A DNA stretch of 37,196 nt, taken from Porticoccus sp. (GTDB lineage Bacteria > Pseudomonadota > Gammaproteobacteria > Pseudomonadales > Porticoccaceae). The notes below the pieces were generated by a model that was not told where the DNA came from, ran no database searches, and saw only the letters and a list, made by a program, of their open reading frames with translations. The stretch spans positions 1-37,196 of the forward strand of contig DRHD01000264.1 in the NCBI GenBank assembly GCA_011049795.1, written 5' to 3'. Shown piece by piece: positions 11,090 to 18,977 of the stretch (its first letter is position 1; the number at the start of each line of letters is the position of its first letter). The position numbers and the translations under genes were made by a program.

Positions 11090-12280
11090 CTATAATTGAC
11101 GGTCAATAATCACTGTCACAATTTCCCCATGGTCAGCTATTTTCAAAGCACCCGTGGAGCCTTCCAAATCACCCTCAGCTGGTGTCGCCGACCCACTAAC
11201 AGAGAGACGGGCAACAACCTCTATCGTCTCAACGGAAGAGAGCAATTTACCACCGGGCATGGCCATTGTGTCGTCCAGGGTCACTGTCGCAGGTAAGTCT
11301 GCTGCCTGTAGCTTGACTACTGCCAGGGGCATAGGCATACCCTGCCACTCACGAGCATACACATACACCACCATCTCCGGAGATATGGCCAATTCAGGTG
11401 AAATTGTTACCTGAACCTTCAGAGAAGGCAGCGCTTCACCAAGCTGACCGCGTGCACGAGCAATACCAGACTGTAGAGCCTGAGCCTGTGGTGTATCGGG
11501 ATGAATAGCACGCAAAGCTGTCTGCCAACTGACGATAGCTTGCTGATAATCACCCAATTCAAAGGAACGAATACCCTGCAAACCCTGAGCCGTCATATTA
11601 TTAGGGTCCAACGCCAGAGCATTATCCAACACAACACCCGCACCACCCTCAAATTTATTGCCGTCCCTAAAATAAACAGCCTGGGCATACTCAGCCAACA
11701 ACTCTGCATCATTAGGGGTTACCTGGACTGCATTCTGGTAAGCGACACTGGCTTGCTGAAAGTCACCATCCTCCATATGCAGTCGCGCCAGAATTAACAG
11801 ATAATAAAGATTGTCTGTCTGGCTGAGTAAACGTCGAGAAATTTTATCTTTCAGCTGTTGCTTCACTAGCAAATCATTTGTACTGGGGGATTGGCTGGCC
11901 CGCTTTTCCAATAGTTGAGTAATGACGACATCATCACTGGCCCCCAACATTTGATAGAGGCTAAAGGCCAATAGCGGCATCAGTAACAAGCCGGTCAGCA
12001 ACAACCAGACGCCAAGACCTTTTGACACTTTTGGCTGAGGGCGCTGAGGTTCATCAATGAGCAGAAGGCGCTGTTGCTCTGCCACCAAGTCACCATATTG
12101 AGTATCACTGAGATCACCATCGGCCAGCTGATTATCCAGTTCAGACAACCGCTCATTGAATAACGCCACATTGGTACTCACGGGTATAGCAGGCACCTGC
12201 TGGGAAGGTTTTCTCAACAGCGGGTAAATGATAAATCCTGCCGCCAGCAACACCATGCAAGCCATGACTAGCCACATCAT
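11090..12280 (-). CDS. ccmI: Cytochrome c maturation protein CcmI
   Basis: CcmI is the apocytochrome chaperone of System I: it binds the C-terminal part of apocytochrome c and delivers it to CcmF/CcmH for haem attachment. The 396-residue protein begins with a membrane segment (3-20), then a cytoplasmic heptad region (NVALFNERLSELDNQLADG, about 37-56), a second membrane segment (about 89-110), and periplasmic TPR repeats (about 155-275; QASVAYQNAVQVTPNDAELL is one). The C-terminal beta domain (about 290-390) starts LKVQVTISPELA. The start overlaps the end of ccmH by 4 bases (12277-12280), indicating translational coupling. It is the last gene of the ccm operon. Confidence 0.92.
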   Translation of the reverse strand: MMWLVMACMVLLAAGFIIYPLLRKPSQQVPAIPVSTNVALFNERLSELDNQLADGDLSDTQYGDLVAEQQRLLLIDEPQRPQPKVSKGLGVWLLLTGLLLMPLLAFSLYQMLGASDDVVITQLLEKRASQSPSTNDLLVKQQLKDKISRRLLSQTDNLYYLLILARLHMEDGDFQQASVAYQNAVQVTPNDAELLAEYAQAVYFRDGNKFEGGAGVVLDNALALDPNNMTAQGLQGIRSFELGDYQQAIVSWQTALRAIHPDTPQAQALQSGIARARGQLGEALPSLKVQVTISPELAISPEMVVYVYAREWQGMPMPLAVVKLQAADLPATVTLDDTMAMPGGKLLSSVETIEVVARLSVSGSATPAEGDLEGSTGALKIADHGEIVTVIIDRQL

Positions 12281-12849
12281 TTTCTTTCACCAATAGTGTG
12301 ACTAACATCAGAGTTATCACCCCTATGCTTCTCGTCACCCAAATACTTTTCATCACCCAAATGCTTTTCGCCACCCAATAAGTCGGCTAACCGAGCCTGT
12401 TCTTCCACAGCCAACCCAGCCCCGTTATCGGTAATATCATCAGTGGCGCGCATCATTTGTCGACGGCGTACAATGAAAAGAATCGCTAATCCGACCAGCA
12501 GTAAAACACCAGGCAGAAACCAGAGCATCACGGTGGTTTTCTTAATGGGAGGCCGATACATCACAAACTCGCCATACCTAGCCACCAAAAAATCGATGAT
12601 TTCTCGATCGCTTTCACCCTCTTCCAGCATACGGAAGATTTCCTCTCGCAAGTCTGCTGAAATAGGCGAATTTGAATCTGCCAGGTTCTGATTCTGGCAT
12701 TTAGGACAGCGCAGTTCTGTCACCAACACATGGAACCTTTCCCGTATTTTCTCGGAGGAAAATTCTTTTACCTCCACAACCGATAATGCTGAACTACTAA
12801 TCACCAATAGCTGCAGAAAAATGATGTACTTAAGTATGCCCTTGAGCAT
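12277..12849 (-). CDS. ccmH: Cytochrome c maturation protein CcmH
   Basis: CcmH is the periplasmic thioredoxin-like subunit that reduces the haem-binding cysteines of apocytochrome c with CcmG and CcmF. The signal/anchor (about 6-23) is followed by the redox motif LRCPKCQNQ (Cys48, Cys51), then DSNSPISADLRE and the YGEFVMYRPP block. A second membrane segment (about 107-126) comes next. The C-terminal tail beyond about residue 155 is unusual: it contains a six-residue repeat, GDEKHL/GDEKYL/GDEKHR, from three 18-base DNA repeats. The first codon follows the stop of the decarboxylase gene directly (TAGATG), so translation is coupled. The length of 190 residues is longer than the usual 150-160 because of this tail. 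Confidence 0.93.
   Translation of the reverse strand: MLKGILKYIIFLQLLVISSSALSVVEVKEFSSEKIRERFHVLVTELRCPKCQNQNLADSNSPISADLREEIFRMLEEGESDREIIDFLVARYGEFVMYRPPIKKTTVMLWFLPGVLLLVGLAILFIVRRRQMMRATDDITDNGAGLAVEEQARLADLLGGEKHLGDEKYLGDEKHRGDNSDVSHTIGERK
12318..12377. repeat. 18-base tandem repeat inside ccmH
   Basis: Three copies of an 18-base unit run at 12318-12335, 12336-12353 and 12354-12371, with a partial fourth (CACCCA) at 12372-12377. The copies differ at a few bases. Because 18 is a multiple of three, the number of copies can change without shifting the ccmH frame; the encoded unit is Gly-Asp-Glu-Lys-His/Tyr-Leu/Arg. Confidence 0.85.
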
Positions 12850-13224
12850 CTAGCCTATTTCCTCAAGCACTTCTTTGGCGGCGCGAAATGCTTCCTGAAG
12901 TGCCGGGGCACCGATATAAGGGCCAGTGTGCAACAGTATTTCGCGAATGTCTTCCGGGGTACAGCCATTACGAATGGCTCCACGAATATGGCCTTTTAAC
13001 TCAGCAGGCGCCTTTAATGCAGCCAGAGTAGCAATGGTGATAATACTGCGAGTTTTTAGCGAAAGCGTCTCTCTCGCCCAAACGGAACCCCAGCAGTTTT
13101 CATTGATATAGTCCTGTACTGGTTGGGTAAACTCAGTGACGGCATCCATTGCTCGATCCACAAATTCATCACCCATCACTTTGCGACGAACACCCATACC
13201 CCGTTGGTAATCTTCCTCTGCCAT
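12850..13224 (-). CDS. Carboxymuconolactone decarboxylase family protein, PcaC-like
   Basis: This 124-residue protein matches the all-helical AhpD/CMD superfamily and most resembles PcaC (4-carboxymuconolactone decarboxylase, protocatechuate branch of the beta-ketoadipate pathway). Visible blocks are YQRGMGVRRKVMGDEFVD near the start, WGSVWARETLSLKTRSIITI (about 45-64) and GHIRGAIRNGCTPEDIREIL (about 78-97) followed by GPYIGAPALQEAF. His79 sits at the conserved family position. It lacks the CxxC redox motif of AhpD; its cysteines (Cys44, Cys88) are isolated. The gene is embedded in the ccm operon: 12 bases after ccmG, with its stop touching the ccmH start. No other aromatic degradation gene is present, so the role here is unknown and PcaC activity should not be assumed. 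Confidence 0.88.
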   Translation of the reverse strand: MAEEDYQRGMGVRRKVMGDEFVDRAMDAVTEFTQPVQDYINENCWGSVWARETLSLKTRSIITIATLAALKAPAELKGHIRGAIRNGCTPEDIREILLHTGPYIGAPALQEAFRAAKEVLEEIG

Positions 13225-13236
13225 GCTATTGCCTCA

Positions 13237-13761
13237 TTATTGAATTTGTTGCCACACCGGCAAAAGATGCTTTTGCCAAACCCTGTCATCAACCACACCC
13301 ACATGCTTGTAACGGATGGTCCCGGTACTATCCACCACATAGGTTTCAGGCGCACCAAATACACCTAAATCCAAACCCATTCGGCCCGTGTCATCCACAA
13401 TGCTTAGGGCATAAGGGTCACCCTTTTCCTCAAGCCATTGGCGGGCTGCCACAATGTCATCCTTATAATTCAGACCGATAATCCTGATACCCTTTTCAGA
13501 CAACTTGTTCAGGTAGGGATGTTCTACACGACATGAAAAACACCAAGTGGCCCAGACATTCAACAATGCAGGCTTACCCTGAAAAATCGTCTGATCTACC
13601 TGCTTATTTTCATCACTAAGCACTGAAAGGGAAAAGTCCGGGATCGGCCTATCAATCAACGCGGAAGGCATGGCATTCGGATCACGCTCCAACCCATTGA
13701 GCAGAAAAATGGCCAGCACGATAAATACTATTAGTGGTAAAAAAAGCTTTAGTCTCGCCAC
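13237..13761 (-). CDS. ccmG: Thiol:disulfide interchange protein CcmG/DsbE
   Basis: CcmG is the membrane-anchored periplasmic thioredoxin that keeps apocytochrome c cysteines (through CcmH) reduced, drawing electrons from the DsbD/CcdA route. The 174 residues comprise an N-terminal anchor (about 5-22) and a thioredoxin fold with NVWATWCFSC (active-site Cys74 and Cys77). The two middle residues are Phe-Ser, where many CcmG proteins have Pro-Thr or similar. The cis-proline loop GVFGAPETYVVD (about 134-145) is typical. The usual acidic groove region is kept in the YKDDIVAARQWLEEKGDPY segment. It lies between ccmF (23 bases upstream) and the decarboxylase gene (12 bases downstream), on the same strand. 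Confidence 0.95.
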   Translation of the reverse strand: MARLKLFLPLIVFIVLAIFLLNGLERDPNAMPSALIDRPIPDFSLSVLSDENKQVDQTIFQGKPALLNVWATWCFSCRVEHPYLNKLSEKGIRIIGLNYKDDIVAARQWLEEKGDPYALSIVDDTGRMGLDLGVFGAPETYVVDSTGTIRYKHVGVVDDRVWQKHLLPVWQQIQ

Positions 13762-13784
13762 TTAATCATCCGCCTCTTTTGTTG

Positions 13785-15773
13785 TTAGGCATCAGCTGCC
13801 AGACTGCCTTCTGCACGAGTAGAGACAGCTTGTCGCCGATAACGTTTATCTAATACAGCGATCAAACCACCCATGGCAATCAACAACCCACCGAACCAAA
13901 TCCAGCGTACAAACGGTTTTACATAAATCCGTATGGCCCAAGCATCACCCTTGAGGGGCTCACCTAGAGCGACGTACAGATCACGAAATAAACCACTGTC
14001 GATATCCGCTTCCGTCATGGTCTGGCCACTGGCCATATAACGGCGTTTTTCTGGCTTCAATTCCGCCACGGAGCCATTATCTTTAGTCACCAGAATAAGT
14101 GCCTGATCAGCAATATAGTTAGGACCTTGCACCTGACGCATTCCCACAAACTCAAACTGATAACCGGCAACCAGTGCCTGTTCACCTGGCTCCATCCGAA
14201 TATCTCGCTGAATACTATAAATACTGGTTAACCCTGCACCAACAATACATACAGCCACACCCATATGAGCCAAAACCATTCCGTAGTAGCTGGTTTTGAG
14301 GCGTTGCAAACCACGCCAAAAAGACTGGGAGTGCCGAGTCTTTTGCCAGAGATCGGTGAGAGTGACTGCAAAGACCCAAATAGCGACTGACACTGTCACT
14401 CCGGCCATGACCTGATAACCGTCAACCTGATAGATCCGGCCAAACCACAAAGGCAACATTCCCCCTACCAACAATGCGAGTACCAATGGAATGTTGAGGT
14501 TCTGTTTGAGATTAGCCATCGTATTACGCTTCCAACGCAACACCGAACCCACAACCATCAGTACCGCTAGCAGAAGCATTAACGGCACAAAAAACAAATT
14601 GAAGTAAGGCGGGCCCACTGAGATTTTTCCCCACCCCATGACATCGGCAATCAATGGGTAGAGTGTTCCCAGTAGGATGATAGCCATCACACTGATCAGC
14701 AGAATATTATTAATCAGCAGGAACATTTCCCGCGACAACCCCACAAAACTGGTGACACTTCTCACTGCAGGTCCTCGCAAAGCGTACAGTAATAGTGACC
14801 CTCCGATCACGACAGCGAGAAAGGTGAGGATAAATACACCACGAGTAGGGTCTGAGGCAAAGGCATGCACTGACGTCAATACGCCGGAGCGAACTAAAAA
14901 AGTGCCCAATAAACTTAGCGAAAAAGCAATAATGGCCAGAAGCAATGTCCAGCTGCGAAACACACCCCGTTTTTCAGTGGCTGCCAAGGTGTGAACCAGT
15001 GCTGTACCCACCAACCAGGGCATAAAAGAGGCATTTTCTACTGGGTCCCAGAACCACCAGCCGCCCCAACCTAATTCGTAGTATGCCCACCAACTGCCAA
15101 GTGCTATACCCAGTGTCAGAAAGGCCCAAGCCACATTTGTCCAAGGCCTCGTCCAGCGCGCCCAGGCAGCATCCACACGCCCCTCAATCAGTGCCGCAAT
15201 GGCAAAAGCAAATGCCACAGAAAAGCCCACATACCCCATGTAAAGCATTGGCGGGTGAAAAATCAATCCAACATCCTGAAGCAGTGGATTCAGGTCCGCT
15301 CCTTCAAGGGGATAAAATGGCAAGGTGCGTTCAAACGGGTTCGATGTAAATAACAAAAACAGGTAGAAACCGACACTGATAACCCCCATCACACCCAGTA
15401 CTCTTGCAACTAACTGCTCAGGCAGTGTGCGACTGAACATGGCAACGGCCAAGCTCCACAACGCTAAAATTAGCACCCACAGTAACAATGATCCTTCATG
15501 GGCACCCCAAACAGCACTGACCTTGTAATGATCGGGTAACAATGTATTAGAGTTCGCCGCCACATAACGCACAGAAAAATCATCACTGATAAACAATGCT
15601 ACCAAACAGCCAAAACTGAACATCACCATCAGAGTCTGCCCCACTACTAAGGGCCTGGATGCGCTCATCCACAAACGGTTACCCACCGCCGCACCTGCTT
15701 GGGGGATCACCGATTGCAGCAGCGCCAATATTAGCGCCAATATCAGCGAGAACTGCCCATATTCTGCAATCAT
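13785..15773 (-). CDS. ccmF: Haem lyase subunit CcmF
   Basis: CcmF is the large inner-membrane component of the System I haem lyase, which receives haem from holo-CcmE and attaches it to apocytochrome c. The 662-residue length and about 15 membrane segments fit the family. The periplasmic tryptophan-rich WWD motif is present as WGGWWFWDPVENASFMPWL (about 236-254). The block GAHEGSLLLW (about 91-100) and LRSGVLTSVHAFASDP-like stretch (VRSGVLTSVHAFASDP, about 294-309) are also characteristic. A periplasmic soluble region near the C-terminus (about 520-615) precedes the last membrane segment. It follows ccmE by 51 bases and precedes ccmG by 23 bases. Confidence 0.97.
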   Translation of the reverse strand: MIAEYGQFSLILALILALLQSVIPQAGAAVGNRLWMSASRPLVVGQTLMVMFSFGCLVALFISDDFSVRYVAANSNTLLPDHYKVSAVWGAHEGSLLLWVLILALWSLAVAMFSRTLPEQLVARVLGVMGVISVGFYLFLLFTSNPFERTLPFYPLEGADLNPLLQDVGLIFHPPMLYMGYVGFSVAFAFAIAALIEGRVDAAWARWTRPWTNVAWAFLTLGIALGSWWAYYELGWGGWWFWDPVENASFMPWLVGTALVHTLAATEKRGVFRSWTLLLAIIAFSLSLLGTFLVRSGVLTSVHAFASDPTRGVFILTFLAVVIGGSLLLYALRGPAVRSVTSFVGLSREMFLLINNILLISVMAIILLGTLYPLIADVMGWGKISVGPPYFNLFFVPLMLLLAVLMVVGSVLRWKRNTMANLKQNLNIPLVLALLVGGMLPLWFGRIYQVDGYQVMAGVTVSVAIWVFAVTLTDLWQKTRHSQSFWRGLQRLKTSYYGMVLAHMGVAVCIVGAGLTSIYSIQRDIRMEPGEQALVAGYQFEFVGMRQVQGPNYIADQALILVTKDNGSVAELKPEKRRYMASGQTMTEADIDSGLFRDLYVALGEPLKGDAWAIRIYVKPFVRWIWFGGLLIAMGGLIAVLDKRYRRQAVSTRAEGSLAADA

Positions 15774-15824
15774 TTCTCGTTTATCCCATTCAGAATAATC
15801 ATTGGGTTAACTGCCTTGATGAGA

Positions 15825-16298
15825 TCAGTAGTCATCGGCAGGAGTAGTGTTGTCAGCAGCATCGGCAGCACGCTGATGTGCGGCTTCCATGGCATCAGCC
15901 ACCTCTGGCGGCGTGTAATTCTCATCGTGTTTAGCCAGTACCTCGGAAGCCATAAAAACTCCATTCTTATCAAGCTCTCCAGTTGCCACAGCGGCTTCGC
16001 CCTCGGAAAATAAGTCGGGGAGAATACCGGTGTAATGAACCTCCACACTGGCCTCACCGTCAGTAATCTGAAAGCGAGTAAATAGTGAATCATCAGCCCG
16101 CTCCAAGCTACCGTCAACGACCATGCCACCAGCACGAATATGAACACCCTCAGGGGCTTTTCCCGAAACAATATCTGAAGGGGCATAAAACAGATTAATA
16201 TTTTCTCGCAAAGCAAAACTTAGGAGCCCTACAGCTACTGAGGCCACAACAACAATAAAAATTACCATAAATAAACGCTGGCGACGGATTGGGTGCAT
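15825..16298 (-). CDS. ccmE: Haem chaperone CcmE
   Basis: CcmE binds haem covalently in the periplasm and passes it to CcmF. From the ATG at 16298 the protein has 157 residues: a basic N-terminus (MHPIRRQR), a membrane anchor (about 9-29), and a beta-barrel domain (FYAPSDIVSGKAP, then IRAGGMVVDGSLER). The haem-binding His124 and Tyr128 lie in LAKHDENYTPPEV. The frame is open further upstream to 16343, but the ATG at 16298 is preceded by GAGAC and matches the family N-terminus. The C-terminal tail is Ala-rich (about 133-157) and probably disordered. It lies between ccmD and ccmF. Confidence 0.95.
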   Translation of the reverse strand: MHPIRRQRLFMVIFIVVVASVAVGLLSFALRENINLFYAPSDIVSGKAPEGVHIRAGGMVVDGSLERADDSLFTRFQITDGEASVEVHYTGILPDLFSEGEAAVATGELDKNGVFMASEVLAKHDENYTPPEVADAMEAAHQRAADAADNTTPADDY

Positions 16299-16352
16299 AA
16301 CTGTCTCTTTTTCTCGTTTTACTCTCCGAGGGGCATATCCCAAGGGCGTATA

Positions 16353-16565
16353 TTAAGGGGCGGGGTGGGATGTATCCGGGTGTTGCTGACGAGCTGCTTC
16401 TCGGCGTTGCTGCTTGATAACTTCCTGCACAAGCTTCCGTCTACGGTGCAATGGGCTCACCACCAGCCATATCAGTACCGACAGAGAAATCAGGTAGGCT
16501 GTCCATACGTAAGTACCGTGGCCGCCCATCCGTATAAACTCACCCAGGCTTTCAAACTGGAACAT
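16353..16565 (-). CDS. ccmD: Haem exporter protein CcmD
   Basis: A 70-residue single-pass inner-membrane protein. CcmD is needed to release holo-CcmE from the CcmABC complex. The N-terminal FQFESLGEFIRMGGHGTYVW (about 2-21), the membrane segment (about 20-38) and the following basic, cytoplasmic tail (HRRRKLVQEVIKQQRRE) are the family pattern; the MGGHGxYVW block is especially typical. Its start codon overlaps the ccmC stop by one base, so the two are translationally coupled. Sequence conservation of CcmD is low in general, but position and motif together make the call safe. Confidence 0.93.
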   Translation of the reverse strand: MFQFESLGEFIRMGGHGTYVWTAYLISLSVLIWLVVSPLHRRRKLVQEVIKQQRREAARQQHPDTSHPAP

Positions 16566-17317
16566 TAATTCTGTCCCTCTCTCGTGTTGAGCACCATGTC
16601 TTGTACCCAGCGGGTCCGACGCTCTCTATGGAGAATTTCTACCCGTGTATTGAGGATCAATGCCACGGCATAAAAACAATAGAACCCCAATATCATGACC
16701 AATAAAGGATGAAACATATCGGGATGCATGGAGGGGGCTTCAGTCAATCTAATGGTGGCAGGCTGGTGCAACGTATACCACCAGTCCACTGACTTGTAGA
16801 TGATGGGGATATTCACCATACCAACCAGTGAAAGCACAGCGCTGGCCTTGCTGGCCGCATCTTGGCTGGTATAGGAGTATTGCAAGGCAATCACCCCCAG
16901 ATACAAAAAGAACAATACCAGCATGGAGGTTATTCGGGCATCCCATATCCAGTAGGTTCCCCAGGTGGGCTTACCCCAAATGGCACCCGTCACCAATGCG
17001 ACGAAGGTTAGTATTGCACCAATGGGTGCTGCTGACTTCATCACCATATCGGCCAGCTTCATTTTCCAAATCAGGCCAACAGCGCCCGAAATGGCCATCA
17101 CATAATAACCCGCCAGTGCGAGAAAGGACGCAGGGACATGAATATAAATAATCCTAAAACTATTGCCCTGCTTGGCATCTTCTGGAGCAAAACCCAGCCC
17201 CCATACCACACCGAGGCTTAACAGTGACGCAGCCAATACAGACAACCATGGTAGCCATTTACCACTGGTATGATAAAACCAGCGCGGCGACCCCAACCGA
17301 TGAAACCATTGCCACAT
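16565..17317 (-). CDS. ccmC: Haem exporter permease CcmC
   Basis: CcmC is a six-pass inner-membrane haem-handling protein that, with CcmAB and CcmD, loads haem on CcmE. The 250-residue protein has the expected hydrophobic pattern and the periplasmic tryptophan-rich motif WGTYWIWDARITSMLVLFFL (about 124-143). Two further conserved blocks are YIHVPASFLALAGY (about 58-71) and the histidine-containing SVDWWYTLHQPATI (about 175-188). It follows ccmB by 42 bases and overlaps the start of ccmD by one base. Confidence 0.96.
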   Translation of the reverse strand: MWQWFHRLGSPRWFYHTSGKWLPWLSVLAASLLSLGVVWGLGFAPEDAKQGNSFRIIYIHVPASFLALAGYYVMAISGAVGLIWKMKLADMVMKSAAPIGAILTFVALVTGAIWGKPTWGTYWIWDARITSMLVLFFLYLGVIALQYSYTSQDAASKASAVLSLVGMVNIPIIYKSVDWWYTLHQPATIRLTEAPSMHPDMFHPLLVMILGFYCFYAVALILNTRVEILHRERRTRWVQDMVLNTREGQN

Positions 17318-17359
17318 CTTTGTCTTAACCCTCGCTACTCAATAACATCAACCACCTCT

Positions 17360-18031
17360 TTAACCGTGCATGCTCACCCGCAGGGCTCCTGCAGTAGCGA
17401 ACGGGGAGACTAATAGTGAAAAGGCCAGCAATGCGCCCATCACCGCCAACGGCCCATCCACAGAAAACCCATCAACCGCTCGCTGAACCGTACCGGCACC
17501 AAAAATCAGTACTGGCATGTAGAGTGGCATCACAATCAGTGACAACAATAGCCCACCCTTCCTTAACGCGACGGTCAAACCTGCGCCAATGGCACCAATC
17601 AAGCTCAGTACCGCTGTGCCCATCAGTAGACTCAACACCAGAGGCAAATACCCCGCCGTTGGCAGGGACAACATCATACCTAAAACCGGCGCCAAAAGAG
17701 TTAAGGGAAGCCCCGTGATTAACCAATGAGCCAGCACTTTCGCCAACACCATCAGGTAAAGAGGTTGTGGCGTAATCAACAGCTGTTCCAATGTGCCATC
17801 ACGGTAATCACTTTGAAACAATCCCTCCACCGACAGCAATGACGCCAAGAGTGCCATGACCCACAAAATACCTGGTGCAATCTCTGCCAATCGACTGGCT
17901 TCTGGCGTTAAACCCAACGGTACTAATGTCACTACGATAAAGAAGAAAATCACCGGATTGGCAATCTCACCCCTATGACGAAACGCCAATAGCAGATCCC
18001 GCTGGAGAATAGCTGCAAAGCCACCGCCCAT
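17360..18031 (-). CDS. ccmB: Haem exporter permease CcmB
   Basis: CcmB is the integral-membrane partner of the ATPase CcmA in the complex that frees haem-loaded CcmE. It is 223 residues with about six membrane segments and the normal family length. The N-terminal AAILQRDLLLAFRHRGEIANPVIF region and the block SDYRDGTLEQLLITPQPLY (about 73-92) are characteristic. It starts 2 bases after the ccmA stop, so the pair is tightly coupled. Confidence 0.95.
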   Translation of the reverse strand: MGGGFAAILQRDLLLAFRHRGEIANPVIFFFIVVTLVPLGLTPEASRLAEIAPGILWVMALLASLLSVEGLFQSDYRDGTLEQLLITPQPLYLMVLAKVLAHWLITGLPLTLLAPVLGMMLSLPTAGYLPLVLSLLMGTAVLSLIGAIGAGLTVALRKGGLLLSLIVMPLYMPVLIFGAGTVQRAVDGFSVDGPLAVMGALLAFSLLVSPFATAGALRVSMHG

Positions 18032-18033
18032 AA

Positions 18034-18687
18034 TCAGCTCGCCTCCGCCAACAATGGTAGGGGTAACCGGCGAATACCTTCAATCCCCAAATCCTGATGA
18101 GTAGACAGTATGACCACGCCACCCTTCTTCACATGACCCTTCAACAATGTTTCGAGCTGAGCGACACCCTGCTTATCAATGGCGGTAAACGGTTCATCCA
18201 ACACCCACAAAGGCGCCTCGGTAATGAGCAACCTGGCCAGTGCAGCACGACGTTGCTGGCCGGCAGATAATGTATAACAGGGGACATCTTCATAGCCACG
18301 CAGCCCCATATTGGCCAACACCTCTTCGTTACCTAACAGGCTATTATTGGCATTGAGGCGACGCCACCACTGCAAGTTTTCTTCCGGTGAAAGAGATTGT
18401 TTAAGCCCAGGTAAATGCCCTAAAAACAGTAAGTTATGGAGGTAATTTTGGCGATGCAGCGAGATATCCTTACCACGCCAAAACAGTGCCCCAGAAGTAG
18501 GGGTTAATGCTGTTGAGATAATACGTAATAAGGTGGTTTTACCGCAACCGTTGGGCCCTTCGACCTGGAGAATATCACCAGGCTCGAGCGCCACGCTGAT
18601 CTCAGAAAACAACAGCCTATCGTCCCGCTCAAAGGCGAGAGACTTAAATGAAAAAATGGCTGCCTGAGACGGCGCTTGAGACGACAA
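18034..18687 (-). CDS. ccmA: Haem exporter ATPase CcmA
   Basis: CcmA is the cytoplasmic ATPase of the CcmAB(CD) complex. Its 217 residues contain Walker A GPNGCGKT (44-51), a CcmA-style signature LSAGQQRRAALARLL in place of LSGGQ, Walker B PLWVLDEPFTAID, and the switch histidine in ILSTHQDLG. The N-terminal family block is FSFKSLAFERDDRLLFSEIS. The start is uncertain: the frame opens with TTG at 18687 and no ATG lies before the first conserved block. The weak ribosome-binding site GGAT lies within an inverted repeat just upstream. It is the first gene of the ccm operon, preceded at 113-130 bases by a small PA3496-like gene. Confidence 0.93.
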   Translation of the reverse strand: MSSQAPSQAAIFSFKSLAFERDDRLLFSEISVALEPGDILQVEGPNGCGKTTLLRIISTALTPTSGALFWRGKDISLHRQNYLHNLLFLGHLPGLKQSLSPEENLQWWRRLNANNSLLGNEEVLANMGLRGYEDVPCYTLSAGQQRRAALARLLITEAPLWVLDEPFTAIDKQGVAQLETLLKGHVKKGGVVILSTHQDLGIEGIRRLPLPLLAEAS

Positions 18688-18690
18688 TGG

Positions 18691-18721
18691 ATAATCCGGC
18701 CTGTAACAAAGCCGGTATTAT
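18691..18721. promoter_or_regulatory. Inverted repeat over the ccmA ribosome-binding region
   Basis: ATAATCCGGC (18691-18700) pairs with GCCGGTATTAT (18711-18721), leaving one bulged base and a 10-base loop. In the minus-strand transcript this would form a stem directly ahead of the ccmA start at 18687, enclosing the weak GGAT ribosome-binding site. It could act as an operator or hold back translation of ccmA. It has no following U-tract, so it does not look like a terminator. Confidence 0.4.
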
Positions 18722-18815
18722 GCCAAAAACTTGGGGCAATAAGAGAAAAGATAACAGGATTAACATCAAACAACATGCAAATAGGCTGGGCCGCCGGGGT
18801 CAATCCAGCTCGAAA

Positions 18816-18977
18816 TCATAATCTTGGATACTTTTTTTGCAAACGCCTCTCTTCAAGTTGGTCTTCCAAACGGCGTCGTATATCAGAATCGACTCTGTTC
18901 TCTACTTCCTTGGCATCCTGCTCTAAAGCCCATTCAAGATCAAAGTCGTCGTCTTCTAATGCTTCTTCGCCACTCAT
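18816..18977 (-). CDS. Small acidic/basic PA3496-like protein, possibly frameshifted
   Basis: A 53-residue protein from an ATG at 18977 that has a strong GGAGAAG ribosome-binding site 7 bases upstream. It has an acidic first half (EEALEDDDFDLEWALEQ) and a charged helical second half (DSDIRRRLEDQLEERRLQKK), a pattern like the PA3496-type small proteins of Pseudomonas; the function of that family is not known to me in detail. Near the end the gene runs through seven A's (plus-strand T's 18832-18838). One base fewer would replace the ending YPRL with SIQDYDFELD and a stop at 18800-18802, which looks more like the family tail. Either a real variant or an indel error is possible. The gene lies just upstream of ccmA. 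Confidence 0.65.
   Translation of the reverse strand: MSGEEALEDDDFDLEWALEQDAKEVENRVDSDIRRRLEDQLEERRLQKKYPRL

Noticed and set aside
12153..12374. 73-codon minus-strand frame with a repeated KSIWV-type unit
   Set aside because: It is the 18-base ccmH repeat read in another frame and spans the ccmH-ccmI junction; no ribosome-binding site.
18832..18839. Programmed -1 frameshift at the A AAA AAG heptamer
   Set aside because: The heptamer is in the right phase, but the -1 frame gives no sensible tail; the frame that looks right is reached by losing one base, which fits an indel better.
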